DNA from: Ignavibacteriales bacterium
GTDB lineage: Bacteria > Bacteroidota > Ignavibacteria > UBA10030 > SZUA-254
Reading direction: 5' to 3'
DNA length: 64,000 bases
Assembly (NCBI GenBank): GCA_016214905.1
Contig: JACRMQ010000007.1
Location: 943,695 to 1,007,694 of the forward strand
The notes below the pieces were generated by a model. That model did not search any database. It saw nothing but the letters and a program-made list of their open reading frames with translations, and was not told the origin of the DNA. Numbering within the stretch: position 1 is the first letter of the stretch; each line of letters begins with the position of its first letter. Of this stretch, positions 16,431 through 25,460 are shown in pieces. The position numbers and the translations under genes were made by a program.

Positions 16431-17009
16431 TCATAAATAGTATCTCATTATCGGTCGGGCCTCAGACCACCTTTTCGCGATTCTAAAACCTGCTTTTTTA
16501 AATGAAGATAAAAATCCGGTCCATGCGAACGCTGCCGGCATGTTATCTGAGTAGGGAAGGATAGGATATGCTTCTAAAATTTTCACTTTCTTTTTTTTAC
16601 AGATGCCGATCACACCTTTCAGCAACTCAACGGAATATCCTTTGCACCGGAATTCTTTCGCAAGGAAGAAGCAAGTTATAGACCAAACCGGCTCGTTATC
16701 TATTCGCTTCAGTACACGCGAGTCTTCAAGTTTGATATATTTTTCTCGTGGGGCAACAGCGCACCAGCCGATAGGCTTGCCATTCAGATAAGATATGACA
16801 CCGATTTGTTCATTCTTGTCGACCAATTTTTTTATCGCCCGCTTGTTGCCATCTCCTTTTTTCTTTTCGAAATCAGCACGGCTTAACCGCCACGACATGC
16901 ACCAGCAACCGCCGCAAGCGCCACGGTCACCAAAGAGTGTTTCAAAATCTTTCCACGTATTTATGGTTAATGATTTAAAAGTTAATTTTGTTTTCGAAGA
17001 ACCCAACAT
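16431..17009 (-). CDS. GNAT-family acetyltransferase
   Basis: 192 residues. The N-terminal CGGCWCMSWRLSRADFE motif is typical of a GNAT subgroup with a conserved CWCM block. The middle GVISYLNGKPIGWCAVAPREKY and WSITCFFLAKEFRCKGYSVELLKGVIGICKKKKV provide the acetyl-CoA-binding strand and the R/Q-x-x-G/A-like loop (FRCKGYS). The C-terminal FKKAGFRIAKRWSEARPIMRYYL is the last GNAT strand. Substrate unknown. It starts four bases after the lipoprotein gene ends, so the two are likely co-transcribed; the start has only a weak A-rich ribosome site. Confidence 0.82.
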   Translation of the reverse strand: MLGSSKTKLTFKSLTINTWKDFETLFGDRGACGGCWCMSWRLSRADFEKKKGDGNKRAIKKLVDKNEQIGVISYLNGKPIGWCAVAPREKYIKLEDSRVLKRIDNEPVWSITCFFLAKEFRCKGYSVELLKGVIGICKKKKVKILEAYPILPYSDNMPAAFAWTGFLSSFKKAGFRIAKRWSEARPIMRYYL

Positions 17010-17013
17010 CTTT

Positions 17014-18096
17014 TTATTGAATAGTTTTAAAAGAAAAAATGTATGGTGATGTCATTGTATCTGCTGATATCGATTTAAGCGGCGTTGAGAGAGTTATGGT
17101 GTATGTGGTGTTGGATAACAATATTCCCGATGGTTTGAAATAGAAATAATTTGAAGGATAGTAATATGAAAATTGGAATGTACCGGCTGTGCTTGGTGTA
17201 ATTGTGAACGAGTTTTTTACCGAGGATGTGTCGATGTTTATTGTAAAATAACAACTGATCCATTCGGTCGGATAAACATTCTGCTGCCCATCAAATGGGT
17301 ATGTGCTCGATACTCTGAAAGGGGTCGTTCTGAATCGAAGCAGGAAGGGAGAACGGAGGTTATTGCCGTCCGAGTCTCTCAAACCTGTTGAAATAGTAAC
17401 TTGATAAACAGTATTCGATTTGAGTACAGAGTCAGGTCTGAATGATAATTCGTATCTCGACCAGACTGATTGATACCATTTTCCTTTTAACGGTGGGGAA
17501 AATGTAATATTATCCAGGATAGTATTTGTATCGATGCAGGAATTAAAAAAGATATAGATAGATTGGCTTTGGTAAACATTCGTGTCGTTCTGAGCCGGAG
17601 AGGAATTGATGATCCTGAATTCCGGTTCAGGTATTATCTCTTTCCTATAATCGGATTCTAATTTTAAATTTGTAACGTCAGTCACTTCTTTTTTAACAAC
17701 GATGATGTACGGTTTTGCAACCTTAAACATTCCATTGATAGGGAATTCAAAGGTCTGCCCGTCACCGGAAAATCCTGCCGATGCATATAATTGAGCAAAA
17801 CCTTCTTCGCTCGGTAATAAAGAAACATTGGGAAGAACAGTATATCCGACCATAATTTTATTGAAGCGAATCATCAGTCTTCCGGGATAATATCCAATCG
17901 GCAGGGTATCGGTTTTTGACGATTGTTTATCCCATTCCCTGTAGTAATGCCGTGGAGAATCTAACCATGCCCACACAATTCGGGGAGCGACAGCCGGATC
18001 AGCCGGATCTTCGTAACCCGGGGAGGAAGCATCGGTACAACCCCAAAAGCATAAAAGTGGCAGGAGAGAGACAAATAGAATTATGATAGTTTTCAT
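17014..18096 (-). CDS. Lipoprotein with Ig-like (Big_5/SbsA-type) domains
   Basis: 360 residues. The N-terminus MKTIIILFVSLLPLLCFWGC looks like a lipoprotein signal with Cys20 as the lipid-bearing residue. Three Ig-like units of the Big_5 class follow; the second and third show the repeated SSPAQNDTNVYQSQSIYIFF / STYPFDGQQNVYPTEWISCYF openings, the LSNTTYTITLS centre and FRFRT / FSFKT endings. Such proteins sit in the inner leaflet of the outer membrane or at the surface. Role unknown; possibly a structural or carbohydrate-exposed protein. It is the first gene of a two-gene unit with the GNAT gene. Confidence 0.8.
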   Translation of the reverse strand: MKTIIILFVSLLPLLCFWGCTDASSPGYEDPADPAVAPRIVWAWLDSPRHYYREWDKQSSKTDTLPIGYYPGRLMIRFNKIMVGYTVLPNVSLLPSEEGFAQLYASAGFSGDGQTFEFPINGMFKVAKPYIIVVKKEVTDVTNLKLESDYRKEIIPEPEFRIINSSPAQNDTNVYQSQSIYIFFNSCIDTNTILDNITFSPPLKGKWYQSVWSRYELSFRPDSVLKSNTVYQVTISTGLRDSDGNNLRSPFLLRFRTTPFRVSSTYPFDGQQNVYPTEWISCYFTINIDTSSVKNSFTITPSTAGTFQFSYYYPSNYFYFKPSGILLSNTTYTITLSTPLKSISADTMTSPYIFSFKTIQ

Positions 18097-18194
18097 AATT
18101 GCCGACCTTTCTATTTATGTATAAAGTCGATCAAAATTTTAGCATCAGAAGAATTTAAAGAATGAATGCTTAATAATCAAATCTAAAATTTCTA

Positions 18195-20162
18195 TTATTT
18201 TTCTTTTTGTTCGATTTCGGATATCTTTTCGGTTATTTCACTCCACGAAGAGTATACCGCCTCCAATTTTGTTTGCAATTCTTTGTACTCGTGATTGACT
18301 TTCTTTGCCTGATCGCTATTTTTATAGAAATCGGGATTTCCCATAGATGCTTCAATTTCAAGTTTTCTGGATTCCATGGACGAAATATCTTTTTCTAATT
18401 TTTCAATTTGCTGTTTGTAGGGTGATAGAATCTTGTAAAGCTTATTCCGCCGTTCAGCTTCTAGGCGTTTACGTTCTTTCTCCGAAAGAGAATTGTCCTT
18501 TGATGCGATATGAGATTCGGGATGTGAGATTTGAGGTCCCTTGGAAGTGGCATCGCGTTCTTCTTTTTTCTTTGATAAGTAGGTAGAGACATTACCGAGG
18601 TATGTTCGGATTCCAACCGGACTAAATTCAATAACTTTGTTGATTATCGGGTCGAGAAATGCGCGGTCATGCGAGACAATCACGTATGTTCCGTCATATT
18701 CCCGCAGCGCATCCTGTAAAACTTTTTTCGAGCGCATATCGAGATGGTTCGTAGGTTCATCCATGATTAAAAAATTAGCCGGCTGCAATAACATTTTCGC
18801 AAGAGCAAGCCGACTTTTTTCACCGCCCGATAACACCGAAACTTTTTTAAAAACATCATCACCATGAAAAAGAAAAGAACCGAGAATCGTTCTCAACTTC
18901 GTGCGAATTTCTCCAACCGCTACATCATCAACTATCTGTATCACTTCTCTGGAAAGATCGAGCTCTTCGGCCTGATGCTGTCCGAAGTACGAAAGTATCA
19001 CGTTGTGTCCCAGCTTTCGTTCTCCGGCTTGGAACGGTTCTGAACCGGAGAGAATTCTGACAAATGTGGATTTCCCCGATCCGTTAACACCGACAACGGC
19101 GATTTTATCTCCGCGTTCAATTGTAAAGTTCAAACCTTCAAAAACTTTTAACTCTCCATAGCTTTTGCAGATGTTCTTCAAACTTATAACCACCACACCG
19201 CTTTGCTGCGGCGCAGGAAAATGAAAGCGGATTTCTTCTTCATCGTTTTCAATTTCAATCCGTTCGATCTTGTCGAGTTGTTTAACCCGGCTTTGTACCT
19301 GACGGGCTTTTGTCGCTTTATAACGGAATCTCTCAATGAATCTTTCTGTCTGGGCTAACTGTCGCTGCTGATTTTTGAAAGCGTTAACTTGTTGTTCTTT
19401 TCTGATTATCTTTTCTGTTTCGTAAAAAGAATAATTTCCCGAGTAAATCTCAAACTTACCCATGCTTAGAGCTAAGGTTTTTGTGGTGAGAGAATCGAGA
19501 AATGCCCTGTCGTGCGAAACAAGTATAATTGCTCCATTGTAATTGCGTAAATATTCTTCAAGCCATTGGAGCGAATCGATATCGAGGTGATTGGTCGGTT
19601 CATCGAGCAGAAGAAGCGATGGCTCTTGCAGAAGGAGCTTCGCCAGCGCGATCCGCATTTGCCACCCGCCGCTGAATTCTTCGGTTTGTCTTTCAAAATC
19701 TGTAACTACAAAACCGAGTCCCATTAATACACGCTCGATTTTTGATTTCATCCGAAATGCATCGAGGTCTTCCAACTTATGCTGAAGTTCGCCGTAGATT
19801 TCAAGCGTATCGGCATATTCTTCGGTTGCAGGATCGATGATGCTCATCTTCTGATGTGCTTCTTCGATTTCTTCCTGGATGAGCATTATATCTTCAAAAG
19901 CAGTCTCAACTTCTTTGTAGAGCGATTTACCCGAAGCAATCACGCCATCTTGCGGAAGATATCCAACCGTTACGTATCGCGCTTTACTGATGATTCCGTC
20001 ATCCGATTGATTGATACCCGCGATGATTTTGAGAAGAGTTGATTTGCCCGTACCGTTAGAGCCGACCAAACCGATCCGATCGTGAGCCCCGATGGTGAGT
20101 GATACATCATCGAACAATGTTCGTCCACCGAATTGGATTGATATGTGGTCTAATGAAAGCAA
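18195..20162 (-). CDS. ABC-F family ATPase (translation factor / ribosome-associated)
   Basis: 655 residues with two ABC domains: Walker A GSNGTGKST (about 34) with signature FSGGWQMRIALAKLLL and DEPTNHLD, then GVNGSGKST, LSGGEKSRLALAKMLL and a second DEPTNHLD. A charged linker between the domains (QQRQLAQTERFIERFRYKATK) and a C-terminal coiled coil (about 560-655) complete the ABC-F plan. There are no membrane segments, so it is not a transporter. It probably acts on stalled ribosomes like Uup/YbiT-type members. The start must be TTG 20162, since an in-frame TAA lies two codons upstream and the domain begins at once. Confidence 0.92.
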   Translation of the reverse strand: MLSLDHISIQFGGRTLFDDVSLTIGAHDRIGLVGSNGTGKSTLLKIIAGINQSDDGIISKARYVTVGYLPQDGVIASGKSLYKEVETAFEDIMLIQEEIEEAHQKMSIIDPATEEYADTLEIYGELQHKLEDLDAFRMKSKIERVLMGLGFVVTDFERQTEEFSGGWQMRIALAKLLLQEPSLLLLDEPTNHLDIDSLQWLEEYLRNYNGAIILVSHDRAFLDSLTTKTLALSMGKFEIYSGNYSFYETEKIIRKEQQVNAFKNQQRQLAQTERFIERFRYKATKARQVQSRVKQLDKIERIEIENDEEEIRFHFPAPQQSGVVVISLKNICKSYGELKVFEGLNFTIERGDKIAVVGVNGSGKSTFVRILSGSEPFQAGERKLGHNVILSYFGQHQAEELDLSREVIQIVDDVAVGEIRTKLRTILGSFLFHGDDVFKKVSVLSGGEKSRLALAKMLLQPANFLIMDEPTNHLDMRSKKVLQDALREYDGTYVIVSHDRAFLDPIINKVIEFSPVGIRTYLGNVSTYLSKKKEERDATSKGPQISHPESHIASKDNSLSEKERKRLEAERRNKLYKILSPYKQQIEKLEKDISSMESRKLEIEASMGNPDFYKNSDQAKKVNHEYKELQTKLEAVYSSWSEITEKISEIEQKEK

Positions 20163-20209
20163 GGATTAGTATTAAGTAGCTGAGTATTATGTAGTTGAAA
20201 AAAAAATCT

Positions 20210-20392
20210 GAAGCACGAAATCCTAAACCCTGAACAATTTCTAAACATGAATGTTCTAATTCTGGAAACCGTTCGCTTGACAAGCATTTAGAATTTATGG
20301 CTTTGAATTTATTTAGGATTTATCAGCCGAAGGCTGATGCGCCTCTGGCGCAGATATTAGTATTTAGTGATTAGAATGAATATACGAAAATG
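20210..20392. repeat. Dispersed palindrome-rich intergenic repeat, copy 1
   Basis: Begins GAAGCACGAAATCC and ends AATATACGAAAATG, with TAGAATTT and TTTAGGATTT inside. The same ordered blocks occur at 27483-27641 upstream of ettA. It also contains a pair of small hairpins (20323-20352: TCAGCCGAAGGCTGA and TGCGCCTCTGGCGCA). Confidence 0.5.
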
Positions 20393-20420
20393 TGGGGTGA
20401 GATTGAAAACGGGTGGAGAA

Positions 20421-20505
20421 CTATTTTATAAACGTTCCGTTGTAATACTTCTCAAACGCTATCTTCCATTTTACTTGCGAGTTAAATGCGGTTGGTCTGT
20501 GGCAT
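20421..20505 (-). pseudogene. 3' remnant of a second pirin gene
   Basis: Read on the minus strand, this stretch gives FNSQVKWKIAFEKYYNGTFIK then stop. That matches the end of the intact pirin gene (MNTQAELKIAFEEYNNGTFIK) with several substitutions. DNA identity is clear over about 80 bases (both hold TTTTATAAACGTTCCGTT). The rest of the copy is gone, replaced on its 5' side by the hairpin element at 20515. Confidence 0.75.
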
Positions 20506-20514
20506 AAATATTTT

Positions 20515-20617
20515 GGACTCATCCCCCAACCCCTTCTCTATATGTAGAGAAGGGGAGAAGTTCGGCCCAAGAAAAACGTCCCTCTCTAAAGGTAGAGAGG
20601 GACTACAGGGTGAGTCC
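20515..20617. repeat. 103-bp element with terminal inverted repeats and two perfect hairpins
   Basis: Ends GGACTCATCCC and GGGTGAGTCC are inverted copies with slight mismatch. Inside are two 11-bp perfect hairpins with four-base loops: 20530-20555 (CCCCTTCTCTA / TAGAGAAGGGG) and 20578-20603 (GTCCCTCTCTA / TAGAGAGGGAC). It has no coding capacity and looks like a MITE- or REP-like element. Confidence 0.7.
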
Positions 20618-20656
20618 AGGATAAGTTATTATTTACAAATGTAATTTATCTATTCT

Positions 20657-21505
20657 CTATTTTATAAACGTTCCGTTATTATACTCTTCAAACGCAATCT
20701 TCAATTCGGCTTGAGTGTTCATTACAATCGGTCCGTACCAGGCAATCGGCTCGCCTATAGGTTTGCCGGAGATCAATAAGAACCGGGCGGGGCTATCTTT
20801 CGTTGATACATTTATTTGTTCTCCATCTTTGAACAAGACGAGATTTTGATGGTTAACCATTTTCATCTCATCCGAGAAATAAGCCTCACCTTCAATCAAA
20901 TAGGCAAAGACTTTATGTCCCGGTTTTGTATGATACGTGAATTGTGTTTTAGCCGGCACGGTTATATCAAGATATTCCGGATCTATCACAATATCCTGAA
21001 CAGGTCCTTTAGTGCCGGATACTTCTCCGCAGATTATTTTTATCTTGACGTTATTCGATAGAACAACTTCGGGAATTTGGTCATTCTTAACATCACGGTA
21101 ACGTGGTTTCATCATCTTATCTGTTTTTGGGAGATTCGCCCACAGTTGAAATCCCATATTCCAACCATCTTTATCACCCATGGGCATCTCCTGATGTATA
21201 ATTCCGCTTCCCGCCGTCATCCATTGAACATCACCGGAACCGATGATTCCTTTGTTCCCCATGCTGTCACCATGTTCAACTTTTCCCTTGAGAATGTATG
21301 TGATCGTTTCTATACCGCGGTGTGGATGCCACGGAAATCCTTTTAAGTAATTTTGCGGAATATTTGAACCGAAGTGATCGAATAATAAAAAAGGATCGAA
21401 TAACGGAACCTCGTTGAAACCAAAACCGCGTTTCAAATGAACCCCGGCGCCTTCAATAGTCGGGGTCGCTGAAAATATTTTTATTACTGATCGGTTCTTG
21501 CTCAT
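20657..21505 (-). CDS. Pirin family protein
   Basis: 282 residues. The bicupin pirin signature is complete: GFGFNEVPLFDPFLLFDHFG, the metal-binding FPWHPHRGIETITYIL, VEHGDSMGNKGIIG, DVQWMTAGSGIIHQEMP and the C-terminal cupin (KVFAYLIEGEAYFS...LLISGKPIGEPIAWYGPIVMNT). The WHPHRG histidines and the later His and Glu bind iron or nickel. Family members act as quercetinases or redox-sensitive co-regulators. It follows the methyltransferase gene by 13 bases, so both are likely one transcript. A degenerate second copy of its 3' end lies 150 bases downstream. Confidence 0.93.
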   Translation of the reverse strand: MSKNRSVIKIFSATPTIEGAGVHLKRGFGFNEVPLFDPFLLFDHFGSNIPQNYLKGFPWHPHRGIETITYILKGKVEHGDSMGNKGIIGSGDVQWMTAGSGIIHQEMPMGDKDGWNMGFQLWANLPKTDKMMKPRYRDVKNDQIPEVVLSNNVKIKIICGEVSGTKGPVQDIVIDPEYLDITVPAKTQFTYHTKPGHKVFAYLIEGEAYFSDEMKMVNHQNLVLFKDGEQINVSTKDSPARFLLISGKPIGEPIAWYGPIVMNTQAELKIAFEEYNNGTFIK

Positions 21506-21518
21506 ATGGTTGAATAAA

Positions 21519-22076
21519 TCAGTGACTCGGATTCAGACGATAAAAATCCATGTGCTTTAGTTGGAATTTTTCTATATGAAAGCCGGCGGCGGTTGCGTTC
21601 TTCTCGATCTCTTCCGATTTGAGGCGATGTTCAATCGGTGGTCCCTGTTCTTCATCGAGATAGGGCCACTCAAGAACGACCACTCTTTTCCTGGCAACGC
21701 GCTTCGCTTCGGTGAGTGCTTTAAAAATGTTGTCTGTTTCGTGTAAGACGTGGATCAATATAACTATATCAAAAGAATCATCCGGATAAGGAATATCTTC
21801 GGCAACTCCTTTTTGGAATTGAGCTTCCGGCACGATTGATTTTGCTATCTCAAGCAATTCAATGTTCGGATCGATGCCGGTGACCTGAATTTTATGTTTT
21901 GTAAATGCTTCGGCGAATATCCCCGTTCCTGTTCCGACATCTAAAAGATTTTTTACTTTCAATCCTTCAATACTAAGTTCAACAACTAGCTCAACCTCCA
22001 GCAGAGCCATTCTCTCTGGGCGGCGCAAACGATCTGCGTCACCGCTGAAGCGGCGCTCATGTAAGTGCTTTGTCAT
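21519..22076 (-). CDS. Class I SAM-dependent methyltransferase
   Basis: 185 residues. The Rossmann-fold motifs are in order: LLDVGTGTGIFAEAF (SAM-binding loop), VTGIDPNIELLEIAK (acidic ribose contact), VAEDIPYPDDSFDIVILIHVLHE (motif III/IV) and VARKRVVVLEWPY. It resembles UbiE/MenG-like methyltransferases but is shorter, and the substrate is not known. It is the upstream partner of the pirin gene. Confidence 0.88.
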   Translation of the reverse strand: MTKHLHERRFSGDADRLRRPERMALLEVELVVELSIEGLKVKNLLDVGTGTGIFAEAFTKHKIQVTGIDPNIELLEIAKSIVPEAQFQKGVAEDIPYPDDSFDIVILIHVLHETDNIFKALTEAKRVARKRVVVLEWPYLDEEQGPPIEHRLKSEEIEKNATAAGFHIEKFQLKHMDFYRLNPSH

Positions 22077-22103
22077 CTTGGTTTGAGAGAAAGAGTAATA
22101 GTA

Positions 22104-23774
22104 TCATTTCAGTAAAATTAATTTTTTGGTCTCTACAGAATTGCCTGACTGCAATCGGTAATAATAGAAACCGCTTGAGAATCTGCCTGAGGAAGATGCG
22201 TCCCAATTCACGGTATACGAACCGGCTTGTTTAACTTCATTCACGAGAGTAGCAACTTCCCGACCCAGCAGATCAAATATCTTCAGAGTCACTAATCCCT
22301 GATCTGAAATCCGAAATCCGAAATTGGTCGACGGATTGAACGGATTCGGATAATTCTGATCAAGAGCGAATGATGTGGGAATTTGTTCACTCGGTGGAGG
22401 TGGTGGAGTTTCGTTTCCGGCGATAATTGAAACCGGCGTCGCCGTTCCGCTTGAATTAAAGAATAACTGTCCATCTTGATTAGATTTGACCCAATAACCC
22501 AAACCGGGTCTTAATGTATCGGCTATAAAGTACGATGAATTGTATCCGAAGAACTGACTCACAAAAATTCCCGGACTCGCGCTGATATCAGAAACAGATA
22601 TCGGATTTGTCGGCGAGCCGATCAAATTCCATCCCTCAACAACATCAATAGTATCGGTAATAATATCAAATCCGTTTAAATTGAAATTTTGGTTTGATGG
22701 AAATTTAATCCAATACCCAACGCCATTTTCTAATGTATCACTACGTAAATAACCTCCGGTGTACGCGTATGCAGATGAGATGGCGGTTGGGAATAATTCT
22801 GATTTCAGCGTGGCGGTGGTTAGTTTCGGAAGAGATATTATATTCCAACCGGATTTTACCGACATTGTGTATGATGTGGGAATTGTTAGAGCTGATGTAA
22901 TTATATCCCCAGTCGAATAATAAGTATTGAAGTTTAACAATCTGCCTACCGTAGGAGCGATATCAACTTGGGTGTGTCGAACCGAGTCGATTTTATTGAT
23001 CGGTGTATCGGGTCCTAACATGAGCAATGAGATATGCCTGCAACCCTCGCATCCGTCGCCGTGAGAACTGAAATTAGTCGTATGTCTGCCGTGATCGTTG
23101 GTGATGATCAATGTTGTTTTATCTTTATAAATTGGATCGGATTGGATAAAACTCCAAAGCTCATTAACACAGCTATCTGCACGCTGAAGTTTCTCGATGT
23201 AATTCGACCAAGGACCGTCGTGGGCTGCGCGGTCGGTGCCTGCAAGATTAGTGATGATTAAGTGCGGATGTGAATTTGTGATTACATCCTTTACATTTTC
23301 TAATGTATAAACATCATTGTATTGATAAGCAGTTGTATCGATTGTTGCCCCATAAGAAGAACCGTACTCAGCGTGATCGCTTGCCGAGAGGATATCAAGT
23401 TTAGTTTTGCCCAGCACAACAAAAGTTTGAGAAGCCGGCGCGCTTTTTTCTTTTCTGAAATATTCGAAGACAGTCGGTTTGTGCGGCAGTTCTCCCCCGT
23501 CGTTCAAGATCGATTGCCAGGTACCTGTGAGAATGGTGGAGTGTCCTGAATTGGTTTGCGTGACACCATCATTATAGAATGAGGTGAAGATTGTTCCCAG
23601 CGGACGAAGATCGTTCCAAATATGCTGGATATATTGATGAGTTGGGTCGCCAAATGTTTCTGAGTATCTTGGACCATCAATCACGGCGATCACCACATTT
23701 TCCGTTTGCTGGCTGTATAAATTCCCTCCCAAAATAATCATCAAAATCAATATTAAAAAAGAACTATTTCTCAT
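22104..23774 (-). CDS. T9SS-secreted alkaline-phosphatase-superfamily protein
   Basis: 556 residues from ATG 23774, which gives a clean signal peptide (MRNSSFLILILMIILGGNLYSQ); a TTG five codons upstream is the alternative. The N-terminal 300 residues belong to the alkaline phosphatase superfamily: VIAVIDGPRYSETFG (metal Asp), TQTNSGHSTILTGT (nucleophile region), NLAGTDRAAHDG, TLIITNDHGRHT and a later metal His (SVRHTQVDIAPTVG). A duplicated module follows (SGWNIISLP...GYWIKF / GWNLIGSP...GYWVKS, about 320-470), then a T9SS sorting domain ending KKLILLK. Probably a surface phosphatase, sulfatase or phosphodiesterase. Confidence 0.85.
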   Translation of the reverse strand: MRNSSFLILILMIILGGNLYSQQTENVVIAVIDGPRYSETFGDPTHQYIQHIWNDLRPLGTIFTSFYNDGVTQTNSGHSTILTGTWQSILNDGGELPHKPTVFEYFRKEKSAPASQTFVVLGKTKLDILSASDHAEYGSSYGATIDTTAYQYNDVYTLENVKDVITNSHPHLIITNLAGTDRAAHDGPWSNYIEKLQRADSCVNELWSFIQSDPIYKDKTTLIITNDHGRHTTNFSSHGDGCEGCRHISLLMLGPDTPINKIDSVRHTQVDIAPTVGRLLNFNTYYSTGDIITSALTIPTSYTMSVKSGWNIISLPKLTTATLKSELFPTAISSAYAYTGGYLRSDTLENGVGYWIKFPSNQNFNLNGFDIITDTIDVVEGWNLIGSPTNPISVSDISASPGIFVSQFFGYNSSYFIADTLRPGLGYWVKSNQDGQLFFNSSGTATPVSIIAGNETPPPPPSEQIPTSFALDQNYPNPFNPSTNFGFRISDQGLVTLKIFDLLGREVATLVNEVKQAGSYTVNWDASSSGRFSSGFYYYRLQSGNSVETKKLILLK

Positions 23775-23887
23775 CTGCGCCTGATTCAATCGTACTGATA
23801 TCTAAAAGGTTTATTCTAATAAAAGGTATGAAAAAGGAAAGAGAGTTACAAGAGATGCTTGTATTGCCTCTGTTTATCTTTATTTCT

Positions 23888-24028
23888 TCACTTTAACCAA
23901 GATTGAAGCTCGATTACATTTCCTTCCGGATCGGTTACGTAACACCATGTTACTTTTGATTGAGGTGATGGTTGAAGAGTAACAATTTCACCGACAATTT
24001 TATCTTCGTGTTTCTTGCTTTTATTTAT
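23888..24028 (-). pseudogene. C-terminal remnant of a glyoxalase/VOC-fold gene
   Basis: A 46-codon open stretch with stop TGA at 23888-23890 (minus strand) ends WCYVTDPEGNVIELQSWLK. That is the typical last strand of vicinal oxygen chelate proteins, with the metal-binding Glu (VIELQ). An in-frame stop closes it upstream at 24029-24031 and there is no start codon, so only the end of the gene survives. Confidence 0.6.
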
Positions 24029-24053
24029 TTACGATGCAACACGAAGAATTATC

Positions 24054-24434
24054 CTACTCTTTCCATTTACCATCGTTCTTTATACTTTCTCGAACGCGGA
24101 ACTCTGCAATTTTGCGGATGAGCGACAGAGGCAGAGGTTTCTCCATCGGAAATTGTATCGATCCTTTGCCTGACTTGTATTTCGATAGATTCTTTTCAAA
24201 TGCTTTCACTGCCGACGGTGTAGGGAAGAAACCGATATGATTTTTGAATGCGGCAAACATAACCAATATTCTCTGATAGGAGAATGCAGGCATACCCCAT
24301 TTTATGCTTTCTGTTGCGCCTGGGGCAGCTTTACGGATGCACGAACGCATTTCGCGTAGCTTTGCTCTCGCTTCTTTCGGAGCGGCGTTAATATATTCGG
24401 TTATGGTTTTGGGTTTTGATTTTATTGGAGTCAT
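24054..24434 (-). CDS. DUF1801-family protein
   Basis: 126 residues. The pattern ITEYINAAPKEARAKLREMRSCIRKAAPGATESIKWGMPAFSYQ, then LVMFAAFKNHIGFFPTPSAVKAFEKNLSKYKSGKGSIQFPMEKPLPLSLIRKI, is the whole DUF1801 (YdhG/YyaI-like) domain, a small soluble alpha/beta protein of the frataxin-like iron-chaperone class. Its biochemical role is poorly defined. It is a single gene and its start is the only ATG that gives the full domain. Confidence 0.88.
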   Translation of the reverse strand: MTPIKSKPKTITEYINAAPKEARAKLREMRSCIRKAAPGATESIKWGMPAFSYQRILVMFAAFKNHIGFFPTPSAVKAFEKNLSKYKSGKGSIQFPMEKPLPLSLIRKIAEFRVRESIKNDGKWKE

Positions 24435-24563
24435 ATTTTGTTCTCAATGAAAAGTTAGCTGATAGATTTTTAACAATCCTTTGCGATTAGATTTGAGTGG
24501 GCGTATTATGGTTTGAGTGGCATTTGTAATTCCCACAGCTTGATTCGCTGGTTTGGTAGTTTT

Positions 24564-25007
24564 TTATTGATCAAGCCGAATATATTTAAGAAACAACTCA
24601 TCAGTGGTCTTATATTGGCTTTTTAGCCATTTATAATGTTCACTCATTTGTTTTGCAAATGCTTCTCTCTCTGGTCCAATAGGTAAACTTTTATTCTTCA
24701 ATTCTTCCTGAACGGATTGAAGTTTAATAGCACGATTATAAATAGAGTCAAGATGAGCTTTCATCTCACCTTTAAATAAAAATTTTGCCTCTTTGGTGTC
24801 TCGTAAAAATTCTAAAACTTCATCCCATGTAGAATCACCTTTTTGTGAAATCCCTGAAAGGAATTTCATAATGGCTTCATATATTTTGAGGCGTCGATCG
24901 TAAAGGTCTAATCGAACGCGGTATTCTTGGATTTTGAATTGTCTATAAGCTATCCAGAGCGCTATAAGTGCAATAATTGGGGTTAGAAATCCTGATAGTT
25001 GATTCAT
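24564..25007 (-). CDS. Single-pass membrane protein with coiled-coil, unknown
   Basis: 147 residues. One N-terminal transmembrane helix (about 6-22, LTPIIALIALWIAYRQF) is followed by a long charged helical region (EYRVRLDLYDRRLKIYEAIMKFL...), so the body is cytoplasmic and probably coiled. Similar short proteins are common as uncharacterised genes in many bacteria. No catalytic motif and no operon partner are seen. Confidence 0.65.
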   Translation of the reverse strand: MNQLSGFLTPIIALIALWIAYRQFKIQEYRVRLDLYDRRLKIYEAIMKFLSGISQKGDSTWDEVLEFLRDTKEAKFLFKGEMKAHLDSIYNRAIKLQSVQEELKNKSLPIGPEREAFAKQMSEHYKWLKSQYKTTDELFLKYIRLDQ

Positions 25008-25330
25008 AGTTTTAGTATGTGGAAACTTATTAATAAATATTCTAACTATTCATTATTCCGCCAAAGGCGGATAAATCCGCCACAAAGATTGGCGGGTGAA
25101 ACTGCACGGTTATTTATTAAGTTTAATCCTCCGTGGTTCTTCGTATCCCTTCGTGTATCTTCGTGTAAATATTTTCACGGAGCCACACGAAGATCAATCA
25201 TCGATTTAAATCGTTTAAAATTTCATTAAACGTATTAAATATATTATCCAAAATCAAATCGCTCTTTGTAATGGGAAAGGTGTGGATAGGAACCAGTTAA
25301 AAGTGGTTGACCAAAAAAGTAAGAATAGGA

Positions 25331-25410
25331 GTCATTCCGAACTTGGTTCGGAATCTGAACATAGCAAAACTACTTGCTTTGCATAGATGCTGAAATAAAT
25401 TCAGCATGAC
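25331..25410. repeat. Dispersed GTCATTCC...GCATGAC repeat, copy 1
   Basis: Starts GTCATTCCGAAC and ends TTCAGCATGAC, with local hairpins (TCCGAACTTGGTTCGGA; ATGCTGAAATAAATTCAGCAT). The reverse orientation of the same pattern (TGTCATGCTGAAC ... GGAATGACA) occurs at 43041-43104. Confidence 0.55.
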
Positions 25411-25460
25411 CCTAGACTTTATGGATAACCTCCACAGGGATGTCTAAGAATCGCCAAAAG

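Noticed and set aside
25058-25095. CCGCC/GGCGG hairpins as a terminator
   Set aside because: No T-tract follows and the nearest gene (24564-25007) reads away from it; it looks like a REP-type motif.
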